NCBI GenBank assembly: GCA_948144175.1
Contig: CANXME010002463.1
Location: 1,883,001 to 1,947,000, forward strand
Source: Closterium sp. NIES-65
Lineage: Eukaryota; Streptophyta; Zygnematophyceae; Desmidiales; Closteriaceae
Reading direction: 5' to 3'
Length of the DNA: 64,000 nt
A program made the position numbers and the translations under genes. Positions 32,794 to 43,859 of the stretch are shown one piece after another. Under the pieces are notes generated by a model. It was not told where the DNA came from. It saw only the letters and a list, made by a program, of their open reading frames with translations, and searched no databases. How positions within the stretch are numbered: position 1 is the stretch's first letter; each line of letters opens with the position of its first letter.

Positions 32794-34450
32794 CTTCGGT
32801 TGGAGAAGTGCTTCGCATTCCCCGCAGTGCCTACGTATGCCTTCACTTCTCCTAGCCTTCTCAGGACAACGCCGACGACTTCAAAGGCCTCTTCCCGCTC
32901 CCATTCCACTGAAAGTTTACGTTGACCGCTACCCGCGTTTCACCTCGGCTAAGGCAGGAGGTGCTGCCACGCTGACCCTTCGCAACGTCCCACCGCGTTA
33001 CACCCCGGAGGACCTCCGCACCTTCCTGATGCACCAGAACGTCACGGGCGAACCTTCATGGCTTGCGGACCTCCAGTTTTTCCACTAGGTCAAGGACCTA
33101 TATGAGGACGTATTTCTCCCCATTTTCACTGGAATCCCGCTCCCCCCGTAGGATGACCCTGGTTTCCTCCGCATCCCTGCGGTCCTCAACTTCGAATTCG
33201 ATACCCCCCTGGCTCTGCTCAACATCTCTTCCCATGTGTGCTCATTCTGCGGCAATAATTACCGCAATGCTGACCACGAAATCTTCCCCACCAAGCGCAG
33301 GCAGCACTTGACCAACAAGCAGCAACTCTCGGTCGCCCAGCTGCAGCAAGCCAAGAGTAATCCTGTCCCCCCTGGTCGTTGTCGCAAACCCTATTCCTAT
33401 CCGGCTGTTCTGGCTTTACCCGTGATACCCACCTTCTCCTCGCTTGCCACCACAATCTGCCCCCTTGCTGCCCTCCCCACTTCGGTTTTGGCCCCATTTC
33501 TATCTCAAGACAGCTCCTTGGCTCACTGGTTGTGCTTGCAACCCCCCCCCCTACACCATACCCGACTCCACCCTCCATGCTCTCCGTACCCCACCCTCCG
33601 CTCCACTTTCCCTGCAGGACAATTTTCTGGTTCATGAGCTGCGCCTGCAACTCTCCTCCTACCCCCGTCCTACCTCTCCTCTCCCTATCCTCCCTAAACC
33701 GAACTCTGCTTCTCCCCCCCCCCCCCCCCCCCCCGGCCATTTGCTTGGCTCACAGGCGATGCGCGCAGCTCTTCTAACCCCCCCAGCCCGCCTCCTCTCT
33801 TCTTACCCTCCTTTCCTCGAACACCCCATCTCTTCCTCGGGCCTGTTTCTATGCTCATGTGTTGCAAATGCAGCGCTCCCAGCTGCCCCTCCCCACAGAT
33901 ACCCCCCTTGTCCTTCCTGCCCAGTGCTCGGCCTCAGTTCCCTCTTCGGCTAGCCGTTCGGCCTTTTGGCTATGCTTGTACCCCCCTTCCTATCCCTGAC
34001 CCGCCTCTGTTTTCCCTGCCCTCTCTACCTCACTCTTTGTCCCACCTCTCTCTCACTCCAGCCTCCTTGACTACGGGCGGTGAATGCAGCCCTCCCCTCA
34101 CCCCCAACCATTCTTTACCCTCCTTGTCCCCCCTACCCCGCGGGCGACCTTACTTCCTCCTCTGGCCAGCCGCTCGGCTAATGGACCGCGCTTACAGCCC
34201 TCCTCTGTACCCTAATCCACCTATTTCCCCCCTACCATCCTCACCTGAAACCTTGATCCACCGCTCCCTTAGGACTACGTCTGGGCCTATTGATTGTGCC
34301 TGCAGCCCTCCCTCTCCCCCATCCTGCCTCTTCCTATGCCCCACCTCCCCCCCAAGCTTGGCTTCATGCACCCACCCCGCATTTGCAAAGTGCTCCTGCC
34401 CCCCAGCCTGGCCCTTCCCTCGCTGCCCCTCCTCCCCCGCTTTCAGCCTA
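32794..34450 (+). pseudogene. LINE ORF1, 3' part, with C-rich stretch
   Basis: Resumes from the E4 insertion as PSVGEVLRIPRSAYVCLHFS, followed by blocks such as YPRFTSAKAGGAATLTLRNVP and RYTPEDLRTFLMHQNVTG and a possible Cys-rich motif HVCSFCGNNYRNADHE near 33230. Stops fall after LHFS, after LQFFH (33088) and further on. From about 33360 to 34450 the plus strand is C-rich and proline-coding in all frames, with runs of C such as the one near 33714-33734. It probably represents the ORF1 tail and the spacer before ORF2. Confidence 0.5.
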
Positions 34451-34517
34451 GAATTCCCCCATGGGCAGGTTCTTAACCTAACGGATAAGATCAGTATAAT
34501 TCTCTATAAATCAGCCC

Positions 34518-35380
34518 GTGGATTCGCTCACTGTGGTGTGCAATGGCTCTAACTTATCCATCATGATAGCCCACCTTAGAATCCTATGCATTAACATCAA
34601 CGAAATTAGCGCCCCTTTCAAAATGAGCGCTCTTACAGGATGGCTCAATTTTTTCGGTACGAATATCGACATCGTTGTACTAGTCAATACCCGCCTCACC
34701 GACAATATGAAAAGGCTAGACCTTCGTTTTCGCCCTCATGCCTCTGCCCACACCATGGCCCGCTACTGCAACACCCCCTCGTCTAGCGCACGCCCCTCCC
34801 CCGGAGGCATTGCTATTCTTGTGCTTAACAAGTCAATCTCTCTTACCTCATACACACGGTCAACAGACGGGCATCTTCTCGCTGTCGATGTCAACTTCTA
34901 TCACGAGCAGATAAGGCTCATATCTATTTACGCACCGCCTCATGCTATCGACAGACGCCCTTGGTGGCGCTCACGCCTCGCGCTGATGCTGGACTCTCCA
35001 TCAGCTGCGGCTGCTACCTTACTCGTCAGGGACTTCGACTGTGGTCCACCCCTCTGATCGCAACCGCCCCCCGCACGGTCATGAACAAAATGGAGCCTCC
35101 GTCATCGAGGCACTTTTGTCCGAACACTTGCTCGTTGATACCTTCAGGGCACTTCACCCTACCGCCACCGTCTTCTCTTATTTCGGCCGTCCTCGCGCCA
35201 CTCCCCGACCTGTGGCACCCCCGACCCGCCCGAACACTATCTGTAGGCCCTACACATGCGGTCGCCGCACCCGTAATACCCCGACCCGCTCTCCCCCCAT
35301 CTGTGGGCCCCCCACCCGCAGTCCCACCACCCGCCTCCCGACTGGACCGGATGTACATCTCCACCTCCCTACAGAATTGA
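34518..35380 (+). pseudogene. LINE ORF2 endonuclease domain, degraded
   Basis: Exonuclease-endonuclease-phosphatase-like block: LRILCININEISAPFKM, then NIDIVVLVNTRL, PGGIAILVLNKSISL, IRLISIYAPP, and at the end SRLDRMYIS. In L1-type endonucleases the second block normally reads QETR or QETH, and the Glu is catalytic; here it is VNTR. The GDFN block reads RDFD. Frameshifts occur near 35050 and between 35200 and 35340, where short CCGACCCGC and GGGCCC-rich repeats expand the region. The domain nicks target DNA in active LINEs; this copy looks inactive. Confidence 0.7.
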
Positions 35381-35533
35381 CTTGCAGCTTCCCCCTACCT
35401 CCTCACCCCCCTCATCATATCCGATCACTCCTACGCTCCACTATGCTCCATAGCGTTCGAGCTCCCCTCCAGAGCCCCCCGTCCATGGAGGCTCAGCCCA
35501 TCCCTCCTTTCCCGTCCATTCAAAGCTAAGATT

Positions 35534-36606
35534 TTGGAAGACCTCAACCCTGCCTTGCCTCCCTCCTCGTCTCCGGAGGACTGGGATGCATGGAAACATG
35601 CCCTCACGCTCCGCCTCAAAAGGTTTTCCAACCAGGAAAGACGTCGTCTACACAAGACACTTGAGCATCTACATCACCTTATCAACCATCTCCAACTCCA
35701 ATCCTTAGTCTCCCAAATAGACTCAGAGTCAGCCGCACGCATGTGCAAGGCCCAGTAGCAGCTTGCTAGATACACTGTCGCTAACGCCGATGAACTTGCT
35801 CTCAAAGCTAAACTCGAGGTCGATGGCCATCGTAAGATGGGAATTTCATCTCTTCTCTTTGGAAATAACTCCCGCATTAAAGCCTCCCTTATCTCTTCCC
35901 TCACCCTGCCTAGTGGACAAACTATTAGCGACCTCTCCTCCATGACCACTGCCTGTTCTAGCTTCTTCAAATCCCTTTACAGTGGCATTCCGTCCGCCTC
36001 CCCAAATCCCAACTTTTGGCAACACATGCCTCGCTCCTCCCCCCCCCCCTACCCTTGCCTCCGCACTCGCAACCCCCTTCTCCCTTCTCGAAGTTGGCAC
36101 AGCCCTAGGTCAGCTTTCGTGTGGAAAGACCCCAGGCCCAGATGGACTCCCTGGAGAACTATTCAGGCTATACAAAGTCCGCTTTGTTCCGGCCTTTCTG
36201 GCCCTCCTGGCCCTGCCCTTCGTGCCCCCCTCCCTGCCCCCCTCTATGCTCTCTGGTCGGACGGTGCTCATCCCCAAAAAAGGGGACGAATCCCTAACAG
36301 ACAATTTTTTCCCCATCATCCTGATGAATGCAGATTACAAAGTCCTAGCTCTCTGCTTGGCTAACCGACTCCAACGCCTCCTTCCTCTCGTTATACACCC
36401 TTCTCAAACGGCCTTCATCAAGCACCGCAAGATAGGTGACACGATTAATGACACGTTGGATATCATGGACTGGGCTACTTTCACAAATACACCCCTCCTT
36501 GCCTTGACGGTGGACTTTCGTAAGGCCTATGACCTGCTGGACCGGCCTTTCTTATTTCAGGCTATCTCCCACCTTGGCGTCCCAGAGAGCTTCATCCAGT
36601 GGATCC
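35534..36606 (+). pseudogene. LINE ORF2 linker and RT N-terminal part
   Basis: The linker has DWDAWKHALTLRLKRF and, after a TAG at 35756-35758, ELALKAKLEVDGHRKMG and a SSFFKSLYSG block. A frameshift near 35985 leads into RT: GKTPGPDGLPGELFRLYK, LIPKKGDESLTDNFFPI, QTAFIKHRKIGD, and the motif-A block LTVDFRKAYDLLDR, which carries a catalytic Asp. The frame runs into the solo LTR at FIQWI and is completed at 37529. Confidence 0.8.
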
Positions 36607-37523
36607 TGTTAATGGGAGTGGAGTGTTGGCCCCACCCTTGCTTGGGCAACGCCGACGACTTGGTCGGATGTACGGGAGTAGCAGCCGACCGTTCACAGTG
36701 GGAGAGCTGCTAGACAGGCTTCGTCGAGTTGTAGGGGACCGCTGTGGTGGGAGGTCAACGGAGCAGTCCGTCGACCTGACAAGTGAGCAGCGGTCGACGA
36801 GGGGAGCTTGGCGACAACTGCTGGTTGACGGAAGGGGTCCATCGACCAGGGGGTAGCTCGACAGAAGCTGTGGTCGACCAAGGGCACCTGGTGGTCGACC
36901 AGAGGGACTTGGTGGCTGACCAGAAGCAGTGGAGGTCGACCGAAAGCACCTGGTGGTCGACCGGGTCGACCGGGTAACCTGCTCGACGAGTTCTGCGGAG
37001 GCACGCGAACGTCGTCGAGGTCGCGATGGCGAAGGCGATTGCGGGCTGGTATCCCGAAGTCGATGTGGCTTGTCAGGCGCAGACAACAGCCGACAGATGC
37101 CCAACGAGGCAAGTCGGGCCAATCGTCTGCGCGCACCTGCGAGCGTGTGCACTGCTGTGTTCTACGGATCAACACTGGACAGCCGCTCTGCTGCAGCATT
37201 GGCACGCCATCGATCTACTCTGTTGGCAGGTCGCCCTTCTGTAGTGTTGGCGCGGCTCCTCTACGCAACGCTGGCAGGCGGTTGACCGAGCTGTGCTGGC
37301 GGCCGACCAGGCTAGCTGCAGGGTTGCTAGGTGCTTGATGTAGTCATTCTGTCATTGCTTGTTCAATTATTCTGTAATCTCGACTTTGCCTAGTGGAAAC
37401 TCTTGCCGATTTCTCCCTTGAATGTGCAAGCACTAAGGAACTAAGCAAAGTTACGATCACTCCTAGTAGTTCATGCCAATCCCCGTGGTCTAGCTCACTA
37501 CCATTGTAGAGTGATTCTCCGCA
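36607..37523 (+). mobile_element. Solo LTR, copy 2, inside the LINE RT
   Basis: 917 bp, TGTTAATG...TCCGCA, with the 5-bp duplication GATCC at 36602-36606 and 37524-37528. It is colinear with 21133-22120. Without it and one GATCC the LINE frame reads FIQWI-RLMHSSTSTRIS without a gap, which supports the boundaries. It has no coding capacity, and carries at least six GTCGACC/GGTCGAC motifs in 36840-36980. Confidence 0.9.
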
Positions 37524-37528
37524 GATCC

Positions 37529-39274
37529 GCCTCATGCACTCCAGCACTTCTACACGCATCTCTGTTAATAATATGGACGGTGCCCCCTTTCCGGTGCATA
37601 CTGGCGTCCAGCAAGGCTGTCCACTCGCCCCCCTCTTGTTCGTCTGCGCCATTGAGATTATGCATCGTTACATGTTCTTATACCTCCTTGGCTTCCCCCT
37701 ATCGCCTACAAACAAGCGCCTCATGGCCTGCTACGCTGACGATGTTACAATCTTCCTTTCGTCACACAAAGAGGTCAAAATTGCCACTACCCACCTACTG
37801 ATCTTTGCGTCACTCTCTTGCGACCGCCCCAACTGGAATAAATGTTCCATCATGACCTTCAATGTTCCGGACCGCCTCATGACCCACGCAAGGCAGATCC
37901 CTATCCGGGCTTCTAATGAAGCTGAACGAAATCTTGGAAATTTGTCGAGAAAAACTTATCCAACACCACTACCTAGACCACCACCTCTCTCGCATCGAAC
38001 GCTCCACCAAATTCTTAGCAGCCCTCTGTGCGACCGCCACGTGTCGTAAATCTCTCGCCTTCATCTTCCTCAACTTAGTTCTCTCCTTCACCGGTCGTTT
38101 CCAGCCTCCTCCACCTGACATTCTTTCCAGGCTGGATACCGTTGTGAGCACCTTTCTCTCATCGTCCCAGTTTAAGGAATCTGGCTTTGCCATGCCCATC
38201 ATCCCATGTTGGATTCTCTATAATTCGATGAGAGACGGTGGCCTCGACGCTACCCGCCCATCTATTCAGATTAAGGCTCTCACAAGCCAGCGTGCCCTCT
38301 GCTGCTTCGGTGCAACACATTCTGAGGAGGTCGCATGCTGCGCAATCTCCCTTCCTTTCGGCTCTCACGCTTTCCTCTCTCACAAGCTGATCCCATCGGT
38401 CAACACTCTCCCCCTTTCAATCCCCCCTCGCAATCTCGCAGAACTCAAGGACTTCCTGTCCCTTCCTACTGCCGTGGCCCCTCCACCTATCTCCCCTCTG
38501 TGCCTTCTCGCTAAACCTACGGCGTTCAACCGCTTCATCCTTAAACCCAACAGCAGACCCTTTGGTACCACCAAGTATGAACGATTTCTATTGTCCGAAC
38601 AGGTCTTGCTCGGCGACATTATCCAAATTTCAATCGACGGCCTCGGTCCTATTCCTGAAAGCGTGTTTGCCACCAAATTCCTGCTCACCGACCTTCAACC
38701 CGGTTACCAATTCATATGTGCCGTCGTGGAGGCTGTTCCCAAACCATGGTAGGACGAGATTCTTGCCCCCTCCCTTTCCTCCGCCTCCCCGGGGGATTGT
38801 TTCATTCCGAGCTCCGACCTACGCTCCTCCCCTTCCCTCATACTTCTAAGAACCTCGTTCTCCCCTCCGTTCACGCTCTTTGCCACCCTTGATCGGGTAC
38901 TGCCAAACGGATTCTTTGAACGTGTACCCTTTGAGTCCGGGATTTTTCATATCGAAGACGTCGTGGCGTTCCACACCCAAGGTCATTGGGTGGCTGGTGC
39001 GCTATATATAGGTGCAGGGCTCGGCGCACGGCTGGAGATTCTTCGCGACGGTGTCTGGAGCCTTGCTGCTATCCGACAAATACTCTATACGCAGCGGTCG
39101 CTCGACCATGACTCCCGTTGGACCCTCGCCCTCTCCTCCCCCTTACCCGTCCCCCTCCCCGACCTCTCCCACGTCTTCCTCCGTGAGCAACCTAGCCTTC
39201 AGCGCGATCTTCTATACCGCTTCTACACCCGCTCTCTCCCTTCAAGCACCCGGTTTTTGTTCTCAGCGGATAGG
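37529..39274 (+). pseudogene. LINE ORF2 RT (YADD) and C-terminal part
   Basis: RT palm and thumb: GVQQGCPLAPLLFV, then ACYADDVTIFLS with the YADD active site near 37735, then after a frameshift around 37900 the C-terminal blocks (SRIERSTKFLAALC, DGGLDATRPSIQIKALTSQRA). A stop ends this frame at 38752; similarity continues to SADR at the E5 insertion (39270-39274). The catalytic box is present but the frame is broken. Confidence 0.8.
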
Positions 39275-39407
39275 TGAGAAGAAACGAACGAGAATGGATG
39301 AACTATGAATGAAGTGAGTACAAATATGAAACCCTAATTGGGTTGTACCCCCTATGGGATACCCCACTATAGCCTACACAAAATGAGTAAGCTATAATGT
39401 TCTGACA
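39275..39407 (-). repeat. E5 3' LTR
   Basis: 133 bp; one base shorter than the other LTR (GAATGG against GAATCGG, read on plus). Confidence 0.95.
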
Positions 39408-42400
39408 CACCCCCATAGGCAAAGTGGGGGAGAACAAGGGGTCACAAGACCAGTCAAGCAAAGCAAAGCAAAGCAAAGCTCAGGGTGGATCACAAAGTCA
39501 CCACACATTCCGAGCGCAAGGTCAAGGGCCACAAGGCCAGTTCGCATGCAAGATCATATATAGAGATATACAAGAGTCAAGCAAGCAAGAGCAAGAGTAT
39601 ATATAGGTCAAGGTACAAGCAAGGTCAAGAAGTGAGCAAGTGAGGCAAGACAGGCACAAGACCCAGCTGCGTGCAGCAACGCTGATGATCACAAGGAGCA
39701 AGTGCCTTGGTGAAGACATCAGCAGTGTTGGCCTCAGAGGCCACGTACGCAAGTCGCAACTGTCCACGCTGCTGCAACTCACGAGCAAGAAAGTAGCGGA
39801 GAGCAATGTGCTTTGTCCTGTGCTCCAGTCGCTGCTCTCGACACAAGGCCAGCATGGCCTTGTTGTCTACGTACAGGACTGGAGGAGAACGAGGCGGCTC
39901 TCCAAGGTCGGTCAGCAGGTATGTGAGCCAGCGAAGCTCCTGAGCAGCCATAGCCCCGGCGTAGATCTCAGCCTCACAACTGGAGCCGAGAACAGAAGAC
40001 GAGCGAGTAGCCCGCCACGAGACAGAGCCGGAACCAAGGCCGAAGGTGTAACCCTGTGACGACCGCTGCGTAGCCTGGTCGTCAGCCCAAGAAGCGTCCG
40101 CGTGCCCAGTGAGGACCACTGGACTGCGCCCTCCAAGCACTAGCCCCATGCCCGACGTACTGCACAAGTAGCGCAACACCCTCTTCGCTGCAGCCATGTG
40201 CTCTGGTCGGTGTCTCCCAGGAGCAACATAGCGTGCGAGAATGCTGAGAGGGTATGCAAGGTCAGGTCGTGTGCAGGTCATCAGGTACATGAGGCAGCCA
40301 ACAAGCTCTGCATACGGGCCACTCGACTCTACGGACTCATCCGAAGGCAGAGCTGAGAGCGAGTGGCGAGTAGGCAGAGGAGTGGCCTGAGGCGAGGAGT
40401 ACGTGAAGCCGAAGTGCTGAAGGACCTGCTGCACCATGTGTGACTGAGTCAGGGTAATGGTGCGGCGTGCTCTGTCCCGGGTGATCTGCAAGCCAAGGTA
40501 GCTGCGCAGTTCACTCAGGTCAGTGCACGTGTGTCTCTTCTGCAGCTCGGACTTCACGTAGGCGAGTCCAGCAGTGTCCGCTGTGGCAAAGACCAAGTCG
40601 TCGACGTACACGAGGATGTAGAACGGCGGCAGAGAGGTGTCGGTGCGCAGAAACAGCGACGGGTCAGCAGTAGAAGGAGCAAACCCAAGTGCCGCAAGCG
40701 TAGTCCTCAGTGTGTCGTGCCACTCACGTGGAGCCTGGCGGAGACCGTAGACTGGACGTCGGAGACTCCACTGGGTACCAGGAGGGAAAGACCCAGTGAA
40801 GCCAGGTGGGCGACGCAGCCAGATCTCCTCGTGCAGGCTGCCCTGCAAGAAAGCTGTGCTGAAGTCGAGAGAGTGCAGCTCGTAGTCACGGTGAGCAGCA
40901 ACGTGCCGCAGTACCCGAAGAGTGGTCATCTTCGGGGTGGGGGAGAAGGTCTGAAAGTAGTCAACCCCCTGCCGCTGACTGAAGCCACGAGCCACGTAAC
41001 GCGCCTTGAAGACAGGCGGAGAACCCGGCGGCCGCTTCACCCTGAAAATCCACATGCCAGTGACGATGTTCGCCCCAGGAGGGGGAACAGCGTCGACGTA
41101 GGTGCCTGTGGACTTCCAGGAAGCCATCTCTGCATCCATAGCTGCCTGCCACTGAGAGGAGTAGGGACCCTCTATCGCCTCCGCGTAAGAGCGCGAAGTC
41201 GGGATGTCTAGTGCATCCGGGTCTCCCTCAGGGGCTAGCAGTACAGACGCAAGATGAGGTGAAGCGGCGGCCAGACACTGGAACTCCTCCTGCCTGTCCT
41301 CAAGGACGTCCGTGCCAAGGGCACACTCACCCCCGACGGACGGAGGACAGGCAGACTCAGACTTAGCGACAAGACTAGCAGCGTAGTCTAGACGACAACG
41401 CGCAGCAAAGTCGACGAGCTCAGTGACAAGGGCAGACGCAGCAAAAGACTCGAAAGAAGGGTCAGTGACAGCAGTAGCAAGAAGACGCGTGACAGTAGGA
41501 CTGGCAGCACGAAGAGAGTCCGACTCCGGGTCGGCAAGAGCAGGAAGAGAGGAAGCAGGAGGAGAAGGCAAAGGGGCACGCAGAGGAGCAGTAGACGGAC
41601 GCAGAGACATCCGGTGCGTGCCAGGGACAGGAGGAGGACGCTGACGCGAACCACGACCACTAGTGCGCGCAGTACGAACAGGCGACGCAGGACGAGACGC
41701 AGGCTCACGACGCTCAGTAAGACCTCCAGTCGGACCAGCGTAGGGAGAAGGAGCAGGCAAAGGTGAGGCAGGCTGTAGCTGTGACTGTGACGAGACAGGC
41801 TGTGGACCCTCTAAGGGAGGAGGAGGAGGACTAGGAGAAGGTGTAAGACCAAGAACCTGCTGCAGGAGCGGAACGAAGTACGGCCGGGGCCGCGCGGCGA
41901 CGCCAGAAACAGCAGGGACAGCACCGGTACCCCCAGCAGGAGTACCCGCTCCAGCAGCACCTCCAGTAGCTCCAGAACCTCCAGCAGCACCACCAGGAGC
42001 ATCACCAGTCGGACCTCCAGCGGCAGTCTCAGCGTCAACACCCTCAGCAGCACCAGCTCCAGGAGAACCCTCAGACCCAGCAGCTCCAGCACCCACAGTA
42101 CGAGCACCGCCAGGACGCTCGGCAGCAGTACCCTCTGCAGCCGAAGAACCTCCAGCACCAGCAGCACGCCTCCAGCGCCTGGCAAACCACTCACGTAGCT
42201 CCTGAGGGGAGAGTGGCTCTCGGCGAGACGAAGCACCTCCAGGCGGAGCACCCCCAGTCTCAGCACCTCAAGGCTCAGCACCCCCAGACTCAGTACCCCC
42301 AGGCTCAGTACCCCCAGGCACAGCACCCCCAGGCTCAGCACCTCCAGGCTCAGCACCCCCAGGCTCAGCACCCCCAGGCTCAGTACCCCCAGGCTCAGCA

Positions 42401-42640
42401 CCCCCAGGCTCAGCACCCCCAGGCGCAGCACCTCCAGACTCCGCACCCCCAGGCTCAGTACCCGCAGGCGTAGCACCTTCAGTCTCAGCACCCCCAGGCT
42501 CAGCTCCCGCAGCAGCACCAGAGTCACCAGTGACCTCGACAGGCTCGACCGCGTCTACCTGGGACACACCTGAAGGGGCAGGACCCTGAGGGGGGAGGGG
42601 GTCTATCGGGGGGGGACCTGGTACCAAGAAGAGCGGGGGC

Positions 42641-42771
42641 TGTCAGATTATCATAGCTGATGCATGTTTGTAGGCTATAGTGGGGTAGCACATATGGGGT
42701 ACAGCTTTCTAGGGTTGTATTTGTACCCATCTCTGACTTAGTCATTTCATTCCTGTTCATTGATTCTCACA
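42641..42771 (+). repeat. E6 5' LTR
   Basis: 131 bp, TGTCAGATTATCATAGC...CTCACA, identical to the 3' LTR. Confidence 0.96.
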
Positions 42772-43049
42772 TGGTATAGAGCGGGTCCTTCCTAAGGACC
42801 GTTTTTTTTAAGGGCCCACCCACGATTTTTTTTCCTGCCCGGAGCGCGCCCTATTCTCCCCGAGGCGCGCTCCCCCCTAGTGCTTGTCGCGCTGCCCTTG
42901 TGGCGCCCCGCGAGTCGCGCGCGCGACTCCTTTTTTTTTCGCGCGCGCGGCCCGGGCCCTTCGTCGCGCTGGCCTTACGGCCGCGCCGCGCCGCCCTCTC
43001 GGCTCTGCTGCGCCCCGCCGCCCTCACGCCGGCCGCGCGGCCTCTTCGT

Positions 43050-43760
43050 CGCTGCAGCGGGCCCCGTTACCTGACGGCCCCACCGTCCTCTTTTGACGGC
43101 CCCGCCGTCCCCTACTCTCGGCCCCGCCGTTGCAACCTGACGGCCCCGCCACTGCACCTGTCGGCCCCGCCGCTGCACCCTGACGGCCCCGCCGTCCCCT
43201 GCCGGCCCCGCCGCTGCACCTCTGTCGGCCCCGCCGCTGCACCCTGACGGCCCCGCCGTCCCCTGTCACGGCCCCGCCGTCCCCTGTCACGGCCCCGCCG
43301 CTGCACCCTGACGGCCCCGCCACTGCACCAGTCGGCCCCGCCACTGCACCCTGACGGCCCCGCCGTCCCCTGTCCCGGCCCCGCCGCTGCACCCTGCCGG
43401 CCCCGCCGCTGCACCCTGACGGCCCCGCCGTCCCCTGTCACGGCCCCGCCACTGCACCCTGACGGCCCTGCCACTGCACCGGTCGGCCCCGCCGCTGCAC
43501 CCTGACGGCCCCGCCGTCCCCTGTCCCGGCCCCGTCCTGCACCCGAGCCGCCCTGCCGCCGAGCCGCCCGGGAGCCGAGCCGCCCTGCACCCGAGCCGCC
43601 CTGCCGCCGGACCGCCCGGGAGCCGAGCCGCCTTGCACCCGAGCCGCCCTGCCGCCGAGCCGCCCGGGCGCCGAGCCGCCCTGCACCCGAGCCGCCCTGC
43701 CGCCGAGCCGCCCGGGAGCCGAGCCGCCCAGCAGCCGAGTCGCTGAGTCGCCAAGCCGCC
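43050..43760 (+). repeat. GC-rich tandem leader array of E6
   Basis: About 20-bp units such as ACGGCCCCGCCGTCCCCTGT and CGGCCCCGCCGCTGCACCCTG, followed by GAGCCGCCCTGC-type units. Closest to the E2 array in composition. Confidence 0.84.
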
Positions 43761-43859
43761 CTTCTGCAGAGTTGCCCGGCCTGCCCTGCCTGGTGAGCAC
43801 AGTCGCACTGTCACTGCGTGCTCTTCCCCTACTGCTTGCACTGCTTCGCTGTCGTCGTC

